Shown here: positions 37,344 through 47,595 of the stretch, one piece after another
How positions within the stretch are numbered: the first letter of the stretch is position 1
Layout of the letters: each line of letters starts with the position of its first letter
Assembly (NCBI RefSeq): GCF_039233145.1
Contig: NZ_CP136419.1
Span: 842,001 to 906,000 of the forward strand
DNA from: Moorella humiferrea
Lineage (GTDB): Bacteria > Bacillota > DSM-521 > Neomoorellales > Neomoorellaceae
Direction: 5' to 3'
DNA length: 64,000 nucleotides
Made by a program: the position numbers and the translations under genes
Notes under the pieces: generated by a model
What the model was told of the DNA's origin: nothing
Seen by the model: the letters and a program-made list of their open reading frames with translations, nothing else
Database searches by the model: none

Positions 37344-38261
37344 ATGGATGTGGTACAGGCGTACGACCTAGTAAAGAGATACAACGGATTTACGGCGGTG
37401 AAAGGTATAAACTTTCGCGTTCGTGCGGGGGAGTGTTTCGGTTTCCTAGGTCCCAACGGCGCCGGCAAAACTACCACCATAAAAATGATCCATTGCTTTA
37501 TACCTGTTACCGCGGGCAGCCTGGAGGTCCTTGGGTTTGATGTGCGCCGCCATCCCCGGGAAATTAAGGCCCGCCTGGGAGTGGTGCCCCAGGAAGACAA
37601 CCTGGATCCGGAACTGAGTGTAGAAGAAAACCTCCTCCTTTATGCAAGTTATTTCGATATCCCCCGTTCAGAAAGGATTAAACGCACCCGGGAACTCCTG
37701 ACCTTTGCCGGTTTAGAGGAAAAGGCCGGAGTAGAGGTGGATCACCTGTCCGGGGGTATGAAAAGGCGCCTAGCCATAGCCCGGGCCTTGATTAATAAAC
37801 CCCAGCTTTTGGTTTTAGACGAACCCACCACCGGGCTGGATCCGGAAGCCCGCCACCTGATCTGGGAGAAGCTGCGCCAGCTGAAGGCGGCAGGGGTAAC
37901 CCTTATCCTTACCACCCATTATTTGGAAGAAGCGGCGCGGCTCTGCGACCGGCTGGTTATTATGGACAAAGGCCTTATCCTGGAAGAAGGAGAGCCAGGG
38001 GCGCTGGTCGAGCGGCATGTCGGGAGGGAGGTCCTGGAACTGGCGCCGGCAGACGAGATGGTCGGCACTATCCTGGAAATTGTTAAAGGGAGTATATTGG
38101 GCCACCAGATCATCGGCCAGACTCTATATCTATATGCCAGCAACGGTCGGGAAACATGGCGGCGGCTGCAGGATTTTAGCGCCCGCTTCAGCCACATGCG
38201 GCTGCGGCCAGCCACCCTCGAAGATGTTTTTTTGAAGCTGACGGGGAGGTCGCTGGATTAA
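37344..38261 (+). CDS. ABC-2 type exporter, ATP-binding subunit
   Basis: A 305-aa ATPase: Walker A 'GPNGAGKTTTIKM', Q-loop 'VVPQEDNLDPELSVEENL', signature 'LSGGMKRRLAIARAL', Walker B 'LLVLDEPTTGLDP' and switch His in 'LTTHYLEEA'. The C-terminal extension ('RPATLEDVFLKLTGRSL') is typical of DrrA/NodI/CcmA-like exporters. Start taken as the ATG at 37344; the GTG at 37332 and TTG at 37341 are in frame and possible. Two nt before its permease partner. Confidence 0.9.
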   Translation: MDVVQAYDLVKRYNGFTAVKGINFRVRAGECFGFLGPNGAGKTTTIKMIHCFIPVTAGSLEVLGFDVRRHPREIKARLGVVPQEDNLDPELSVEENLLLYASYFDIPRSERIKRTRELLTFAGLEEKAGVEVDHLSGGMKRRLAIARALINKPQLLVLDEPTTGLDPEARHLIWEKLRQLKAAGVTLILTTHYLEEAARLCDRLVIMDKGLILEEGEPGALVERHVGREVLELAPADEMVGTILEIVKGSILGHQIIGQTLYLYASNGRETWRRLQDFSARFSHMRLRPATLEDVFLKLTGRSLD

Positions 38262-38263
38262 GT

Positions 38264-39025
38264 ATGAACATTTCTTACCGGGTCTGGAAGGTTTTCTGGC
38301 GCAATTTCGTCGTCTTTCGCAAGACCTGGATGACCAATATTATGTTTAACTTTCTCGAACCCCTCCTGTACCTGGCGGCCATGGGCTACGGCATGGGGTA
38401 TTATATTCCGGATATAAAGGGCATGAGCTACCTCCAGTTCCTGGCGCCGGGGCTCATCGCTTCCTCGGCCATGTGGGCTACGGCCTCCGAATGCACCTAT
38501 GACAGCTTTGTGCGCATGAAATTTCAGAAGACATACCATGCCATAGTGGCCACGCCGGTAAGCCTGGACGAAGTGGTCGTCGGGGAAATGCTTTTCGGTA
38601 CCTTTAAAAGCGTTCTCTACGGTACCGTCATTCTGGTGGTGATTTTCTTCCTCGGCCTGGTGCCTTCGCCGGCGGCCCTGCTGGTGCCCCTGGTGCTGGT
38701 GCTGTGCGGTTTTATATTTGCCGAGCTGGGAATGATCTGGACGGGACTGGTGCCGAAGATCGATACCTTCAGCTATTTCTTTACCCTCATAATTACCCCT
38801 ATGTTCCTCTTCGCAGGCGTCTTTTTTCCCCTTGATGCCATGCCCGCCGTCGTTCGCAATCTGGCCTGGTTTATCCCCCTATATCATGTGGTGGAGATGG
38901 TAAGGCCATTGGTCTTAGGACAGGTGACCCCGGCCCTTGGCGGCCATGTTTTGTGGCTTTTGTGCTTTGCCGCCGTCTTTTTTTACCCGCCCCTTTACCT
39001 TTTGCGGCGGCGTTTGACGGGTTAG
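38264..39025 (+). CDS. ABC-2 type exporter, permease subunit (NodJ-like)
   Basis: A 253-aa membrane protein with six helices and the ABC-2 pattern '[15 protein letters not shown]', '[22 protein letters not shown]' and '[30 protein letters not shown]'. It resembles NodJ-type lipo-oligosaccharide or drug exporters. Substrate unknown. Paired with the ATPase just upstream and followed by a terminator. Confidence 0.88.
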   Translation: MNISYRVWKVFWRNFVVFRKTWMTNIMFNFLEPLLYLAAMGYGMGYYIPDIKGMSYLQFLAPGLIASSAMWATASECTYDSFVRMKFQKTYHAIVATPVSLDEVVVGEMLFGTFKSVLYGTVILVVIFFLGLVPSPAALLVPLVLVLCGFIFAELGMIWTGLVPKIDTFSYFFTLIITPMFLFAGVFFPLDAMPAVVRNLAWFIPLYHVVEMVRPLVLGQVTPALGGHVLWLLCFAAVFFYPPLYLLRRRLTG

Positions 39026-39041
39026 CAGGTTGTCCCGCTGG

Positions 39042-39066
39042 GGATAATATGTTATCCTTTTTATTA
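39042..39066 (+). terminator. Terminator after the ABC exporter operon
   Basis: GGATAA (39042-39047) and TTATCC (39052-39057) form a 6-bp stem with a 4-nt loop, then TTTTTATT. Confidence 0.75.
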
Positions 39067-39090
39067 AAGTTATCAAAGGAGAGCTTTCAA

Positions 39091-39261
39091 ATGATAACCC
39101 TTGGATCTTTGTTCAGTCCCTATGCCTGGATCCTTATCATCCTGGCGGCGTTGATCATCTTTGGACCCAAGAAGTTGCCGGAACTCGGCCGCGGTCTGGG
39201 GCGGACCATTAATGAATTTCGTAGAGGCCTAAAATCTGAAGACGAAACCAGGAAAGAATAG
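39091..39261 (+). CDS. tatA: Twin-arginine translocase subunit TatA/TatE
   Basis: A 56-aa protein with one N-terminal membrane helix (about 8-25), the hinge '[18 protein letters not shown]' and a charged amphipathic helix, the full TatA pattern. It forms the pore of the Tat system for folded proteins. Start at the ATG at 39091 behind AAAGGAGAG. No tatC lies in the window, so the partner must be elsewhere. Confidence 0.92.
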   Translation: MITLGSLFSPYAWILIILAALIIFGPKKLPELGRGLGRTINEFRRGLKSEDETRKE

Positions 39262-39282
39262 AGCTTTTTTGGAGGTGGCATA

Positions 39283-40344
39283 ATGCTAGGCCGGCCGTTG
39301 TTGGCCATAGATATCGGGGGCGGCACCCAGGACATCCTCCTTTACCGCCCGGACCAGCCGTTGGAAAACTGCGTCCAGCTCATACTGCCGTCGCCGACGG
39401 TTATCTGCGCTCGTAAGGTAGAAGCGGCTACTGCTGCCCGCCGGGACGTTTTTCTTACCGGATATCTCATGGGGGGCGGAGCCCTGGTGGGCGCTTTGCG
39501 CCGCCATCTGGCCGCCGGTTTAAGGGTCTATGCCACGGCGGCGGCGGCCCGGACGGTTTACGACGACCTGGACCGGGTGCGGCGGCTGGGCATCGTGGTA
39601 ACCGAGGCACCGCCGGATGACGCAGTTACTATAAAGACGGGCGACGTCGATCTTGACACCCTTGCGGCCAGCCTGGCACCCTATGGCGTAGAACTCCCGG
39701 GGGAAGTGGCTATAGCCGTCCTGGATCACGGCGAGGCGCCGCAGGGTATGAGCGACCGCCTCTTTCGTTTCCAGCACTGGCGGCGCTTCGTGGCCGACGG
39801 CGGCAAGCTGACCGACCTCCTTTACCGCCGGCCTCCTCAATATCTGACGCGGATGAGGGCCGTACAGGAACAGGCGCCGGGGGCCTGGCTCATGGACACC
39901 GGCGCGGCCGCCCTGTGGGGTGCCCTGGGCGATGAAAGGGTCGCGGCCCACAGCGGCGAAGGTTTAATAGTTCTCAACTGCGGTAACCAGCACACCATCG
40001 GTGTTCTTCTCCAGGAGGGACGGGTCTGGGGCCTTTTTGAGCACCATACCAGTGTTTTGAGCGGCCACAAGCTGGCGGCTTTCGTCGCCAAGCTGCGCGC
40101 TGGGGAACTGACCCAGGAAGAAGTTTTCAACGACGGTGGCCATGGCTGCTACATCCACCCGGATTACCGGCCCGGAAAAGGCTTTCACTTTGTAGCCGTG
40201 ACGGGTCCGCAGCGGCGGCTGACCATCCACCAGGACTACTACTGGGCGGCACCCTTTGGCGACATGATGTTAAGCGGCTGCTTCGGTTTAATTGCCGCCG
40301 TGGCCGCCACCGGCAGGCAAAGTGCCCCTGTCAAGCATCAATGA
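39283..40344 (+). CDS. DUF1786 protein (annotated as pyruvate formate-lyase-activating-like), tail altered by an IS
   Basis: A 353-aa protein opening with an actin/hexokinase-like phosphate loop 'LLAIDIGGGTQDILLY' and a second glycine loop 'LMDTGAAALWGAL...GLIVLNCGNQHTIGVLL', both typical of DUF1786. The name linking this family to pyruvate formate-lyase activation is old and unproven; it has no radical-SAM CxxxCxxC. The last codons read through the first copy of an 18-bp target duplication into the insertion sequence, ending ...SAPVKHQ; the second copy beyond the IS reads ...SAP-stop, which is probably the original end. Confidence 0.8.
   Translation: MLGRPLLAIDIGGGTQDILLYRPDQPLENCVQLILPSPTVICARKVEAATAARRDVFLTGYLMGGGALVGALRRHLAAGLRVYATAAAARTVYDDLDRVRRLGIVVTEAPPDDAVTIKTGDVDLDTLAASLAPYGVELPGEVAIAVLDHGEAPQGMSDRLFRFQHWRRFVADGGKLTDLLYRRPPQYLTRMRAVQEQAPGAWLMDTGAAALWGALGDERVAAHSGEGLIVLNCGNQHTIGVLLQEGRVWGLFEHHTSVLSGHKLAAFVAKLRAGELTQEEVFNDGGHGCYIHPDYRPGKGFHFVAVTGPQRRLTIHQDYYWAAPFGDMMLSGCFGLIAAVAATGRQSAPVKHQ
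40312..40329. repeat. Target-site duplication, left copy (18 bp)
   Basis: GGCAGGCAAAGTGCCCCT directly before the left end of the insertion sequence; it is repeated exactly at 41760-41777 beyond the right end. It lies within the last codons of the DUF1786 gene. Confidence 0.8.
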
Positions 40345-41759
40345 AAATGTCAGGTAAAACACATCTGTGATTCTGTCAGGGACGTGGTATAATTAGGCCT
40401 GCGAGGTTTCCATGGATTACGCCATGGATGATTAGCAGCGGGCCTGCGAGGAATAGAAGGGGTAAGGCCCGCGCTTTTTTCTTGAGCCATAGCAGGCCTA
40501 TTATTCTCTAAATTGCTTTTAGCATTTTCCGGGAATACCTTAAGGCCATAAATATTGCCCTGCCAAGCAACGCACAAAGCACCGTCCAGGGGCTTAATGA
40601 CCTCCACAACAGAGCGAAGGGGGATAAAAGGCGCACCTTTAGGGTTTAAAACTTTATATGTCTTACCCAGGAAGTGAATGGTGTAGCCGGGATTTAAGGT
40701 TCTATATTCCTTCCAGGAGAAGATATATTCCAGGCGCAAATGAGAAGGAATGGGGCGGAAGGCCGAAACAGTTTCAGCCGGGGGAACGGCGAATTTTTCG
40801 TTGTAGCGCTCAATAAACCCCGGAAGTACGGCGTTAGCCTCTTCCAGGGAAGAGGCGCCGGCCAGGCGGAGTTCGATAACCAGCCTTTGCTGTAAAGTCT
40901 CAAAAGAGCGCTCAATGCGGCCTTTAGCCTGGGGAGAATAGGCCGGGATATGCTGGATGCCAAGGTCCCTTAAGATGCGGCCAATCTGGGTTAAAGAGCG
41001 CTTTTCACCCAGCAGTTGCTCCTCAAGAGTAAGGTGCTCCAGCTTTTCTTTCGGTGAAAAGAAGAGGGTATGCCTGTCCGAATAAATAGCAAGAGGGATA
41101 CCGTGCTTAGTGATAAGTTGGTATAAGAGACGGCAATAACCCTCGAAATCCTCAGCAGGCCAGAAGAGGGCGGAAAGAATTCGGCCGGTAGCGTCATCGA
41201 TGGCCAGCAGTAAAACCAAGGAAGGGCCCCGACCCTCCAGCCAATCATGATGGCTACCATCAATTTGAACCAGCATCCCAAGTTGGGGTTTACGAGGGCG
41301 GCGGCAATGAGGTTTATGCGGGCGGTGTTTTCTAGGACTGAGGATACCAGCAGCTTTAAGGATACGGCCCACAGAAGCGGGGCTTAAACAAATACCTTCA
41401 TGTTCGCGGAGCAGTTCGCTAAGGAAAGTATAATTGCACCCCCTGTATTTAGTTTGAGCGAGCTGCACCACTTTCTGGCAGAGAACATCAGAGAGGGCAT
41501 GAGCAGGTTTACGGCCGCGATTACCGTGGGCCAGTCCTGCCGGGCCCAAGGTTTTAAGTTTCGCTTTAAGGCGATAGGCATGGCGTTCGCTAATTCCCAA
41601 GATGGAGGCTGCATATGCAACTGTAATCTCTCCATCCAAAGTTTTTTGTAAAACAAGTACCCGGTTCATTTCCATCTGTGACAAGGTAATCCTCTCCCTA
41701 CTCATACTGACATTTTTACAGATGGATTTCACCCTGACAATATCACAGATGGATCACAA
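40330..41759 (-). mobile_element. IS1202-like (ISNCY group) insertion sequence, complete
   Basis: A 1430-bp element bounded by an 18-bp direct repeat. Its ends align as inverted, multi-unit repeats: alternating TGTCAGG and CATCTGT blocks occur twice at each end, spaced about 20 bp apart (left about 40335-40379, right about 41708-41755), as expected for transposase-binding units. The inner pair alone (TGTCAGG at 40348, its complement ending at 41739) would make a 1392-bp element, but only the outer ends fit the direct repeats. Long target duplications are known for the IS1202 group. One intact transposase gene on the minus strand. Confidence 0.75.
40350..41684 (-). CDS. DDE transposase with rve integrase core, IS1202/ISNCY type
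   Basis: A 444-aa transposase: N-terminal helix-turn-helix 'ITVAYAASILGISERHAYRLKAKL', then an integrase core with catalytic residues visible in 'QIDGSHHDWLEGRG' (D), 'YSDRHTLFF' (D) and 'GRIERSFET' (E), and a C-terminal beta domain ('YTIHFLGKTYKVL'). No frameshift or stop, so it may be active. Start chosen: TTG at 41684 with GGGAGAGG 6 nt upstream; an open frame reaches a GTG at 41732 inside the terminal repeat. The stop codon also lies in the opposite terminal repeat. Confidence 0.85.
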   Translation of the reverse strand: MSQMEMNRVLVLQKTLDGEITVAYAASILGISERHAYRLKAKLKTLGPAGLAHGNRGRKPAHALSDVLCQKVVQLAQTKYRGCNYTFLSELLREHEGICLSPASVGRILKAAGILSPRKHRPHKPHCRRPRKPQLGMLVQIDGSHHDWLEGRGPSLVLLLAIDDATGRILSALFWPAEDFEGYCRLLYQLITKHGIPLAIYSDRHTLFFSPKEKLEHLTLEEQLLGEKRSLTQIGRILRDLGIQHIPAYSPQAKGRIERSFETLQQRLVIELRLAGASSLEEANAVLPGFIERYNEKFAVPPAETVSAFRPIPSHLRLEYIFSWKEYRTLNPGYTIHFLGKTYKVLNPKGAPFIPLRSVVEVIKPLDGALCVAWQGNIYGLKVFPENAKSNLENNRPAMAQEKSAGLTPSIPRRPAANHPWRNPWKPRRPNYTTSLTESQMCFT

Positions 41760-41777
41760 GGCAGGCAAAGTGCCCCT
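41760..41777. repeat. Target-site duplication, right copy (18 bp)
   Basis: Exact second copy of GGCAGGCAAAGTGCCCCT. Its last base is also the first base of the pyr -35 box TTGACA. Confidence 0.8.
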
Positions 41778-41805
41778 TGACAGGGAAAGGATTTTTGGCT
41801 AAACT
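41777..41805 (+). promoter_or_regulatory. pyr operon promoter, touching the IS insertion
   Basis: A perfect -35 box TTGACA (41777-41782), a 17-bp spacer and TAAACT (41800-41805). The right end of the insertion sequence is 18 bp upstream of the -35, separated only by the target duplication, so the core promoter survived but any upstream activating sequence was replaced. Confidence 0.8.
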
Positions 41806-41830
41806 ACCATCTCGAAGGTCCTTTTAAGTT

Positions 41831-42502
<672 letters not shown>

Positions 42503-42536
42503 ATATGCGGAGTTTATTGGCAGGGAGTGAACGCCC

Positions 42537-43625
42537 ATGCAAGGTTTTCTGGTGCTAGAGGACGGCACGGTTTTCACCGGTGAGGCCTTCGGCCATCCCG
42601 GGAGCTGCCACGGTGAAGTAGTTTTTAACACCAGTATGACCGGCTACCAGGAGATTCTCACGGATCCCTCTTACTGCGGCCAGATCGTTGTCCTCACCTA
42701 CCCCTTAATCGGCAACTACGGTGTCAACGCCGAAGATCTGGAGTCCCCACGTCCCCAGGTGGCCGGTTTTATTGTCCATGAAGCATGTTCCCGGCCAAGC
42801 AACTGGCGGGCGACGGGTGATATCGATCGCTACTTAAAGGAAAACCATATTCCGGCCCTTCAGGGTGTGGACACCCGCGCCCTTACCAGGCACCTGCGGC
42901 GTCACGGCACTATGCGAGGCATCCTGGCCGTGGGCGATGTCGATTTAGATGAGCTAAAAAGCCGGGCCGCCACGGAACCGCCTTTAAGCGGCCCCAGGCT
43001 GGTACCGGCCGTGACCAACAAGGAGCCATTTACCCTTGCCGGCGGCGACCGCCGGATAGTTCTTTACAACTTCGGGGTTAAAGAGAACATCATCCGCTGG
43101 CTCCGGCGCCTGGACTGCACGGTCACCGTCATGCCGGCCGGGAGCAGGGCCGCCGATATTTTAGCCGCTCGCCCCCACGGGGTGGTCGTTTCCAACGGCC
43201 CCGGGGATCCCAAGGACGTCCCCTACGGCGTGGCCACCATTCGCGAACTCCTGGGAAAAGTACCCCTGATGGGCATCTGCCTGGGGCACCAGCTCCTGGC
43301 CCTGGCCCTGAGGGCTGATACCTATAAACTTCCCTTCGGCCACCGCGGCGGCAACCATCCCGTCAAGGATTTAAATACCGGTCGGGTTTATATCACATCG
43401 CAAAACCACGGTTACGCCGTCCGGGCAGAAAGCCTGCCGGAGGATGCGGCCGTCACCCACATCAATCTTAATGACGGCACGGTAGAGGGCCTGCGCCACC
43501 GGCAGCTGCCGGTCTTTTCCGTCCAGTATCACCCCGAATCTTCTCCCGGGCCCACGGATTCCGAATACCTTTTCTATGAGTTCATTGAGATGGTAGATGC
43601 CGCACGGGAAAGGGAGGGAGACTGA
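42537..43625 (+). CDS. carA: Carbamoyl-phosphate synthase small (glutaminase) subunit CarA
   Basis: Class I glutamine amidotransferase giving ammonia to CarB. The N-terminal domain has '[21 protein letters not shown]' and the glutaminase nucleophile is C248 in '[14 protein letters not shown]', with the catalytic His and Glu in '[13 protein letters not shown]'. 362 aa. It lies 34 nt after pyrR and ends 1 nt before the carB start, so the pair is coupled. Confidence 0.96.
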   Translation: MQGFLVLEDGTVFTGEAFGHPGSCHGEVVFNTSMTGYQEILTDPSYCGQIVVLTYPLIGNYGVNAEDLESPRPQVAGFIVHEACSRPSNWRATGDIDRYLKENHIPALQGVDTRALTRHLRRHGTMRGILAVGDVDLDELKSRAATEPPLSGPRLVPAVTNKEPFTLAGGDRRIVLYNFGVKENIIRWLRRLDCTVTVMPAGSRAADILAARPHGVVVSNGPGDPKDVPYGVATIRELLGKVPLMGICLGHQLLALALRADTYKLPFGHRGGNHPVKDLNTGRVYITSQNHGYAVRAESLPEDAAVTHINLNDGTVEGLRHRQLPVFSVQYHPESSPGPTDSEYLFYEFIEMVDAAREREGD

Positions 43626-43626
43626 T

Positions 43627-46600
43627 ATGCCCGTAAAACGGGGTTTAAAAAAGATTATGGTCATCGGTTCCGGCCCCATCATCATCGGTCAGGCGGCGGA
43701 ATTTGATTACGCCGGCACCCAGGCCTGCCGGGCCTTGAAGGAAGAGGGGATGGAAGTCGTCCTGGTCAATTCCAACCCGGCCACCATTATGACCGACAGG
43801 GATATGGCTGATCGTATTTATCTCGAGCCCTTGAATTTAGAATTTGTGGCCAGGATCTTGCGCAAAGAACGGCCCGACGGGCTGATACCGACCCTCGGCG
43901 GGCAGGTAGGGCTAAATCTCGCTCTGGAGCTGGCCGAAGCCGGTGTCCTGGAGGAAACGGGAGTGGAGCTTCTGGGCACTCCTTTAAAGGCCATCCAGCG
44001 GGCCGAGGACCGGGAGCAGTTCAAGGCTATGATGCTGAAACTGGGGGAACCGGTACCCGAGAGCCGCATCGTCAACACTGTGGAAGACGCCCTGGCCTTT
44101 GCTGGAGAAATCGGCTACCCCGTCATCGTAAGGCCGGCCTACACCCTGGGCGGCACCGGCGGCGGCGTGGCCAGGAATGAAGAAGAACTAAAGACCATTG
44201 CCCTAAAAGGTTTGAAATTGAGTCTCATCAAACAGATCCTTGTGGAGCGCTCCGTGGCGGGCTGGAAGGAAATCGAGTACGAGGTAATCCGCGACGGCGC
44301 CGACAACTGCATCACCGTCTGCAATATGGAAAACATCGACCCCGTAGGCATTCACACCGGCGATAGCATCGTCGTCGCTCCATCCCAGACCCTATCCGAC
44401 CGCGAGTACCACCTCCTGCGCCGCTCTTCCCTCAAAATAATCCGCGCCCTGGGCATCGAAGGGGGCTGCAACATCCAGTTCGCCCTGGATCCCGGCAGCA
44501 TGCGTTATTACGTTATAGAGGTCAATCCCCGGGTCAGCCGTTCCAGCGCCCTGGCTTCCAAGGCCACGGGCTACCCCATCGCCCGGGTGGCCACCAAAAT
44601 CGCCCTGGGTTTAACCCTGGACGAGATTCCCAACGCCGTCACCCGGGAAACAAAGGCCTCCTTTGAACCGGCCCTTGACTATGTCGTCGTTAAAATCCCG
44701 CGGTTTCCCTTTGATAAGTTCTCCCTCGCCGAGCGTCTCCTGGGCACCCAGATGAAGGCCACGGGGGAAGTCATGGCCATCGACCGTACCTTCAGCGGCG
44801 CCCTGTTAAAGGCCATCCGCTCCCTGGAACTGAAACTCGACGGTTTGAGGGTGCCGGCCTTCCAGCGTTTCTCCGAAGGCGCCCTGCGCCGCAAGATGGC
44901 CGAAGCCGACGACGAGCGCCTTTTCGTCATCGCCGAAGCCCTGCGCCGCGGCTGGACCATCGCCACCATCCATGAAATAACCGGCATTGATCCCTATTTT
45001 TTGGGCGAGATCGAAAAGATCGTGGCCATGGAAGAAAGGCTCATCGCCATAGGCCCTACCTTGGACGGGGCGACTTTGAGGCGGGCCAAGGCCATGGGCT
45101 TCAGCGACGGCGAGATTGCCAATTTTACCGGCCTACCGCCATCTGCCATCGCCCGGCGGCGTCAGGATGAGGGGATCCGGCCCACCTTCAAGATGGTGGA
45201 TACCTGCGCCGCCGAGTTTGAAGCCGTCACCCCTTACTATTATTCCAGCTACGACGTGGAAGACGAGGTGCGGCCGTTGGAAGGCCGCAAGGTGGTGGTC
45301 CTGGGGGCGGGACCCATCCGTATCGGTCAGGGGATCGAGTTTGACTACTGCTCGGTCCATGCCGCCTGGGCCCTGCGCCGCGCCGGCGTGCACTCCATAA
45401 TGATCAACAACAACCCGGAAACGGTGAGTACCGACTTTGACACTTCCGACCGCCTATACTTTGAACCCTTAACGCCGGAAAACGTATTGAACGTTTTAGA
45501 GCGGGAGCAGCCGGAAGGGGTCATCGTCCAGTTCGGCGGCCAGACGGCCATCAATTTGGCCAAAACGGTGGCCGAAGCCGGTTTCAAAATCCTGGGGACC
45601 GAAGTGGCCGATATCGACCGCGCTGAAGACAGGGAAAAATTCGACGACCTCCTCCATGAACTCAATATCCCCCGGCCACGGGGCGGAGCGGCGACTTCCG
45701 TGGGTGAAGCGGCGCGCATCGCCAAAGAGATAGGCTTCCCGGTGCTGGTGCGGCCCTCCTACGTCCTGGGCGGCCGGGCCATGGAGATCGTCCACAGCGA
45801 GGGTGAGCTTCTGGAGTATGCCACCACCGCCGTGCGCGTGGCTCCGGAACACCCCATCCTGGTTGATAAATACCTGCCGGGTACGGAGGTAGAAGTCGAT
45901 GCCGTAAGCGACGGGGAAACCGTTCTCATTCCCGGCATAATGGAACACGTCGAGCGAGCCGGCGTCCATTCCGGCGACAGCATCGCCATTTACCCGGCCC
46001 ACAGCCTGCCGCCGGGGGTGACGGAAAAGATCGTCGCCTACACCGAAAGGCTGGCCAGAGCCCTGAAGATCCGCGGCCTCATCAATATCCAGTTCGTCAT
46101 CCATCAGGGAGAAGTCTACGTCCTGGAGGTCAATCCCCGTTCCAGCCGCACGGTGCCGTATCTTTCCAAGATCACCGGCGTGCCCATGGTGGCCCTGGCG
46201 ACCAACATCATGCTGGGCAAAACCCTGCCTGAAATGGGTTACGACGGGGGGTTGCTTGCGCCGCCGGACTTCACCGCCGTCAAGGTTCCCGTCTTTTCCT
46301 TCGGCAAACTCCTCCAGGTGGATACTTCCCTGGGTCCGGAGATGAAGTCCACCGGCGAAGTTATGGGTATCGACGCCGATTATGAACGGGCCCTTTACAA
46401 GGGGCTGGTGGCCGCCGGCTGCGCCATTCCCCATCACGGCACCCTGCTGGCCACCATCGCCGACAAGGACAAGGCGGAAGCCATACCCATTATCAAGGGC
46501 TTTGCCGAACTGGGCTTTAAAGTCGTGGCCACGGCCGGCACGGCCGGCGCCCTGGCCGCAGCGGGGCTCTTTGTGGAAAGGGTGGGGAAGATCCGCGAAG

Positions 46601-46842
46601 GTTCGCCCCACATCCTGGATTATATCCGGGAAGGGAAGATCCATTTCGTCCTCAATACCCTGACCCGGGGCAAGATGCCCGGCCGTGACGGTTTTAAGAT
46701 CCGCCGCGCCGCCGCCGAACTGGGTATTCCCTGCCTGACGTCCCTGGATACGGCCCGGGCCCTGCTGACCGTGCTCCGCTCATTAAAGTCGGGAAAGGAC
46801 TTCGAGTTAAAGTCCCTTCAGGAGTATGTTCCACAACAATGA
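43627..46842 (+). CDS. carB: Carbamoyl-phosphate synthase large subunit CarB
   Basis: A 1071-aa subunit with two homologous ATP-grasp halves (about 1-400 and 545-935), each with the '[15 protein letters not shown]' / '[15 protein letters not shown]' loop, an oligomerisation domain between them and a C-terminal MGS-like allosteric domain from about 940, the usual site of control by UMP and ornithine. Start at the ATG at 43627 after GGAGGGAG; an upstream in-frame start at 43597 overlaps carA and is less likely. Confidence 0.96.
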   Translation: MPVKRGLKKIMVIGSGPIIIGQAAEFDYAGTQACRALKEEGMEVVLVNSNPATIMTDRDMADRIYLEPLNLEFVARILRKERPDGLIPTLGGQVGLNLALELAEAGVLEETGVELLGTPLKAIQRAEDREQFKAMMLKLGEPVPESRIVNTVEDALAFAGEIGYPVIVRPAYTLGGTGGGVARNEEELKTIALKGLKLSLIKQILVERSVAGWKEIEYEVIRDGADNCITVCNMENIDPVGIHTGDSIVVAPSQTLSDREYHLLRRSSLKIIRALGIEGGCNIQFALDPGSMRYYVIEVNPRVSRSSALASKATGYPIARVATKIALGLTLDEIPNAVTRETKASFEPALDYVVVKIPRFPFDKFSLAERLLGTQMKATGEVMAIDRTFSGALLKAIRSLELKLDGLRVPAFQRFSEGALRRKMAEADDERLFVIAEALRRGWTIATIHEITGIDPYFLGEIEKIVAMEERLIAIGPTLDGATLRRAKAMGFSDGEIANFTGLPPSAIARRRQDEGIRPTFKMVDTCAAEFEAVTPYYYSSYDVEDEVRPLEGRKVVVLGAGPIRIGQGIEFDYCSVHAAWALRRAGVHSIMINNNPETVSTDFDTSDRLYFEPLTPENVLNVLEREQPEGVIVQFGGQTAINLAKTVAEAGFKILGTEVADIDRAEDREKFDDLLHELNIPRPRGGAATSVGEAARIAKEIGFPVLVRPSYVLGGRAMEIVHSEGELLEYATTAVRVAPEHPILVDKYLPGTEVEVDAVSDGETVLIPGIMEHVERAGVHSGDSIAIYPAHSLPPGVTEKIVAYTERLARALKIRGLINIQFVIHQGEVYVLEVNPRSSRTVPYLSKITGVPMVALATNIMLGKTLPEMGYDGGLLAPPDFTAVKVPVFSFGKLLQVDTSLGPEMKSTGEVMGIDADYERALYKGLVAAGCAIPHHGTLLATIADKDKAEAIPIIKGFAELGFKVVATAGTAGALAAAGLFVERVGKIREGSPHILDYIREGKIHFVLNTLTRGKMPGRDGFKIRRAAAELGIPCLTSLDTARALLTVLRSLKSGKDFELKSLQEYVPQQ

Positions 46843-46860
46843 CGGGAGATGATGTATTCT

Positions 46861-47595
46861 ATGCGGGCTAAGGATAAAATCATCGTGGCCTTGGATGTGC
46901 CTGGCCTGGCGGCAGGCGAGGAGCTGGTCAGACGGCTGCTCCCCTATGTCGGTATGTTTAAAGTGGGCTTGGAACTTTATACCGCGGCAGGGCCGGCGGC
47001 GGTCCATATGATCAAGGAGCATGGGGGGAAAGTCTTTGCCGACCTGAAGCTCCACGATATCCCCAACACGGTGGCCGGGGCGGCCCGGGCTCTAGTGCGC
47101 CTGGGGGTGGACATGCTGAACGTCCATGCCGCCGGGGGCAGGAAGATGCTCTGCGCGGCGGCCGCCGCCGTTCGTGAAGAAGCGGCTGCCCTTGGCCGGC
47201 CAGCACCTCTCCTTATTGCCGTTACCGTATTAACCAGTCTGGATGGCGACGCCCTGCGTAATGAAGTGGGCATTGAACGGGAAGTAGAAGACCAGGTGGT
47301 CCGCTGGGCCAGACTGACCCAGGAAGCGGGGCTGGACGGCGTGGTGGCTTCCCCTCGGGAGATTCAGGCCATAAGGAGGGCCTGCGGCCCCGATTTTCTC
47401 ATCGTTACACCCGGCGTGCGACCGGCTGGAGCCGACCCCGGTGACCAGAGCCGCATAATGACGCCCCAGGATGCCCTGCGGCAGGGTGCTTCTTACCTGG
47501 TCATCGGCCGTCCCATCACCGCCGCCCCCGATCCGGCAGCAGCGGCCCGGGCCATAGGGGAAGAAATGGAGGGAGCTTTAGGAAACAATGTCTGA
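46861..47595 (+). CDS. pyrF: Orotidine-5'-phosphate decarboxylase PyrF
   Basis: TIM-barrel enzyme making UMP, the last step of de novo pyrimidine synthesis. 'IIVALDVPG' holds the first active-site Asp and 'VFADLKLHDIPNTV' the K-x-H-D catalytic set. Start taken at the ATG at 46861, 12 nt after GGGAG; ATGs at 46849 and 46852 are closer to it and possible. 244 aa. pyrB, pyrC, pyrD, pyrK and pyrE, often in this operon, are absent from the window. Overlaps hslO by 8 nt. Confidence 0.94.
   Translation: MRAKDKIIVALDVPGLAAGEELVRRLLPYVGMFKVGLELYTAAGPAAVHMIKEHGGKVFADLKLHDIPNTVAGAARALVRLGVDMLNVHAAGGRKMLCAAAAAVREEAAALGRPAPLLIAVTVLTSLDGDALRNEVGIEREVEDQVVRWARLTQEAGLDGVVASPREIQAIRRACGPDFLIVTPGVRPAGADPGDQSRIMTPQDALRQGASYLVIGRPITAAPDPAAAARAIGEEMEGALGNNV

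Noticed and set aside
45496-46644. Long minus-strand frame of 382 codons inside carB
   Set aside because: It lies wholly within carB, which has complete motifs on the plus strand. In GC-rich coding DNA long antisense frames arise from codon bias; no motif or ribosome site supports it. The same applies to minus-strand frames at 1921-2910, 15318-16175 and 16994-17788.
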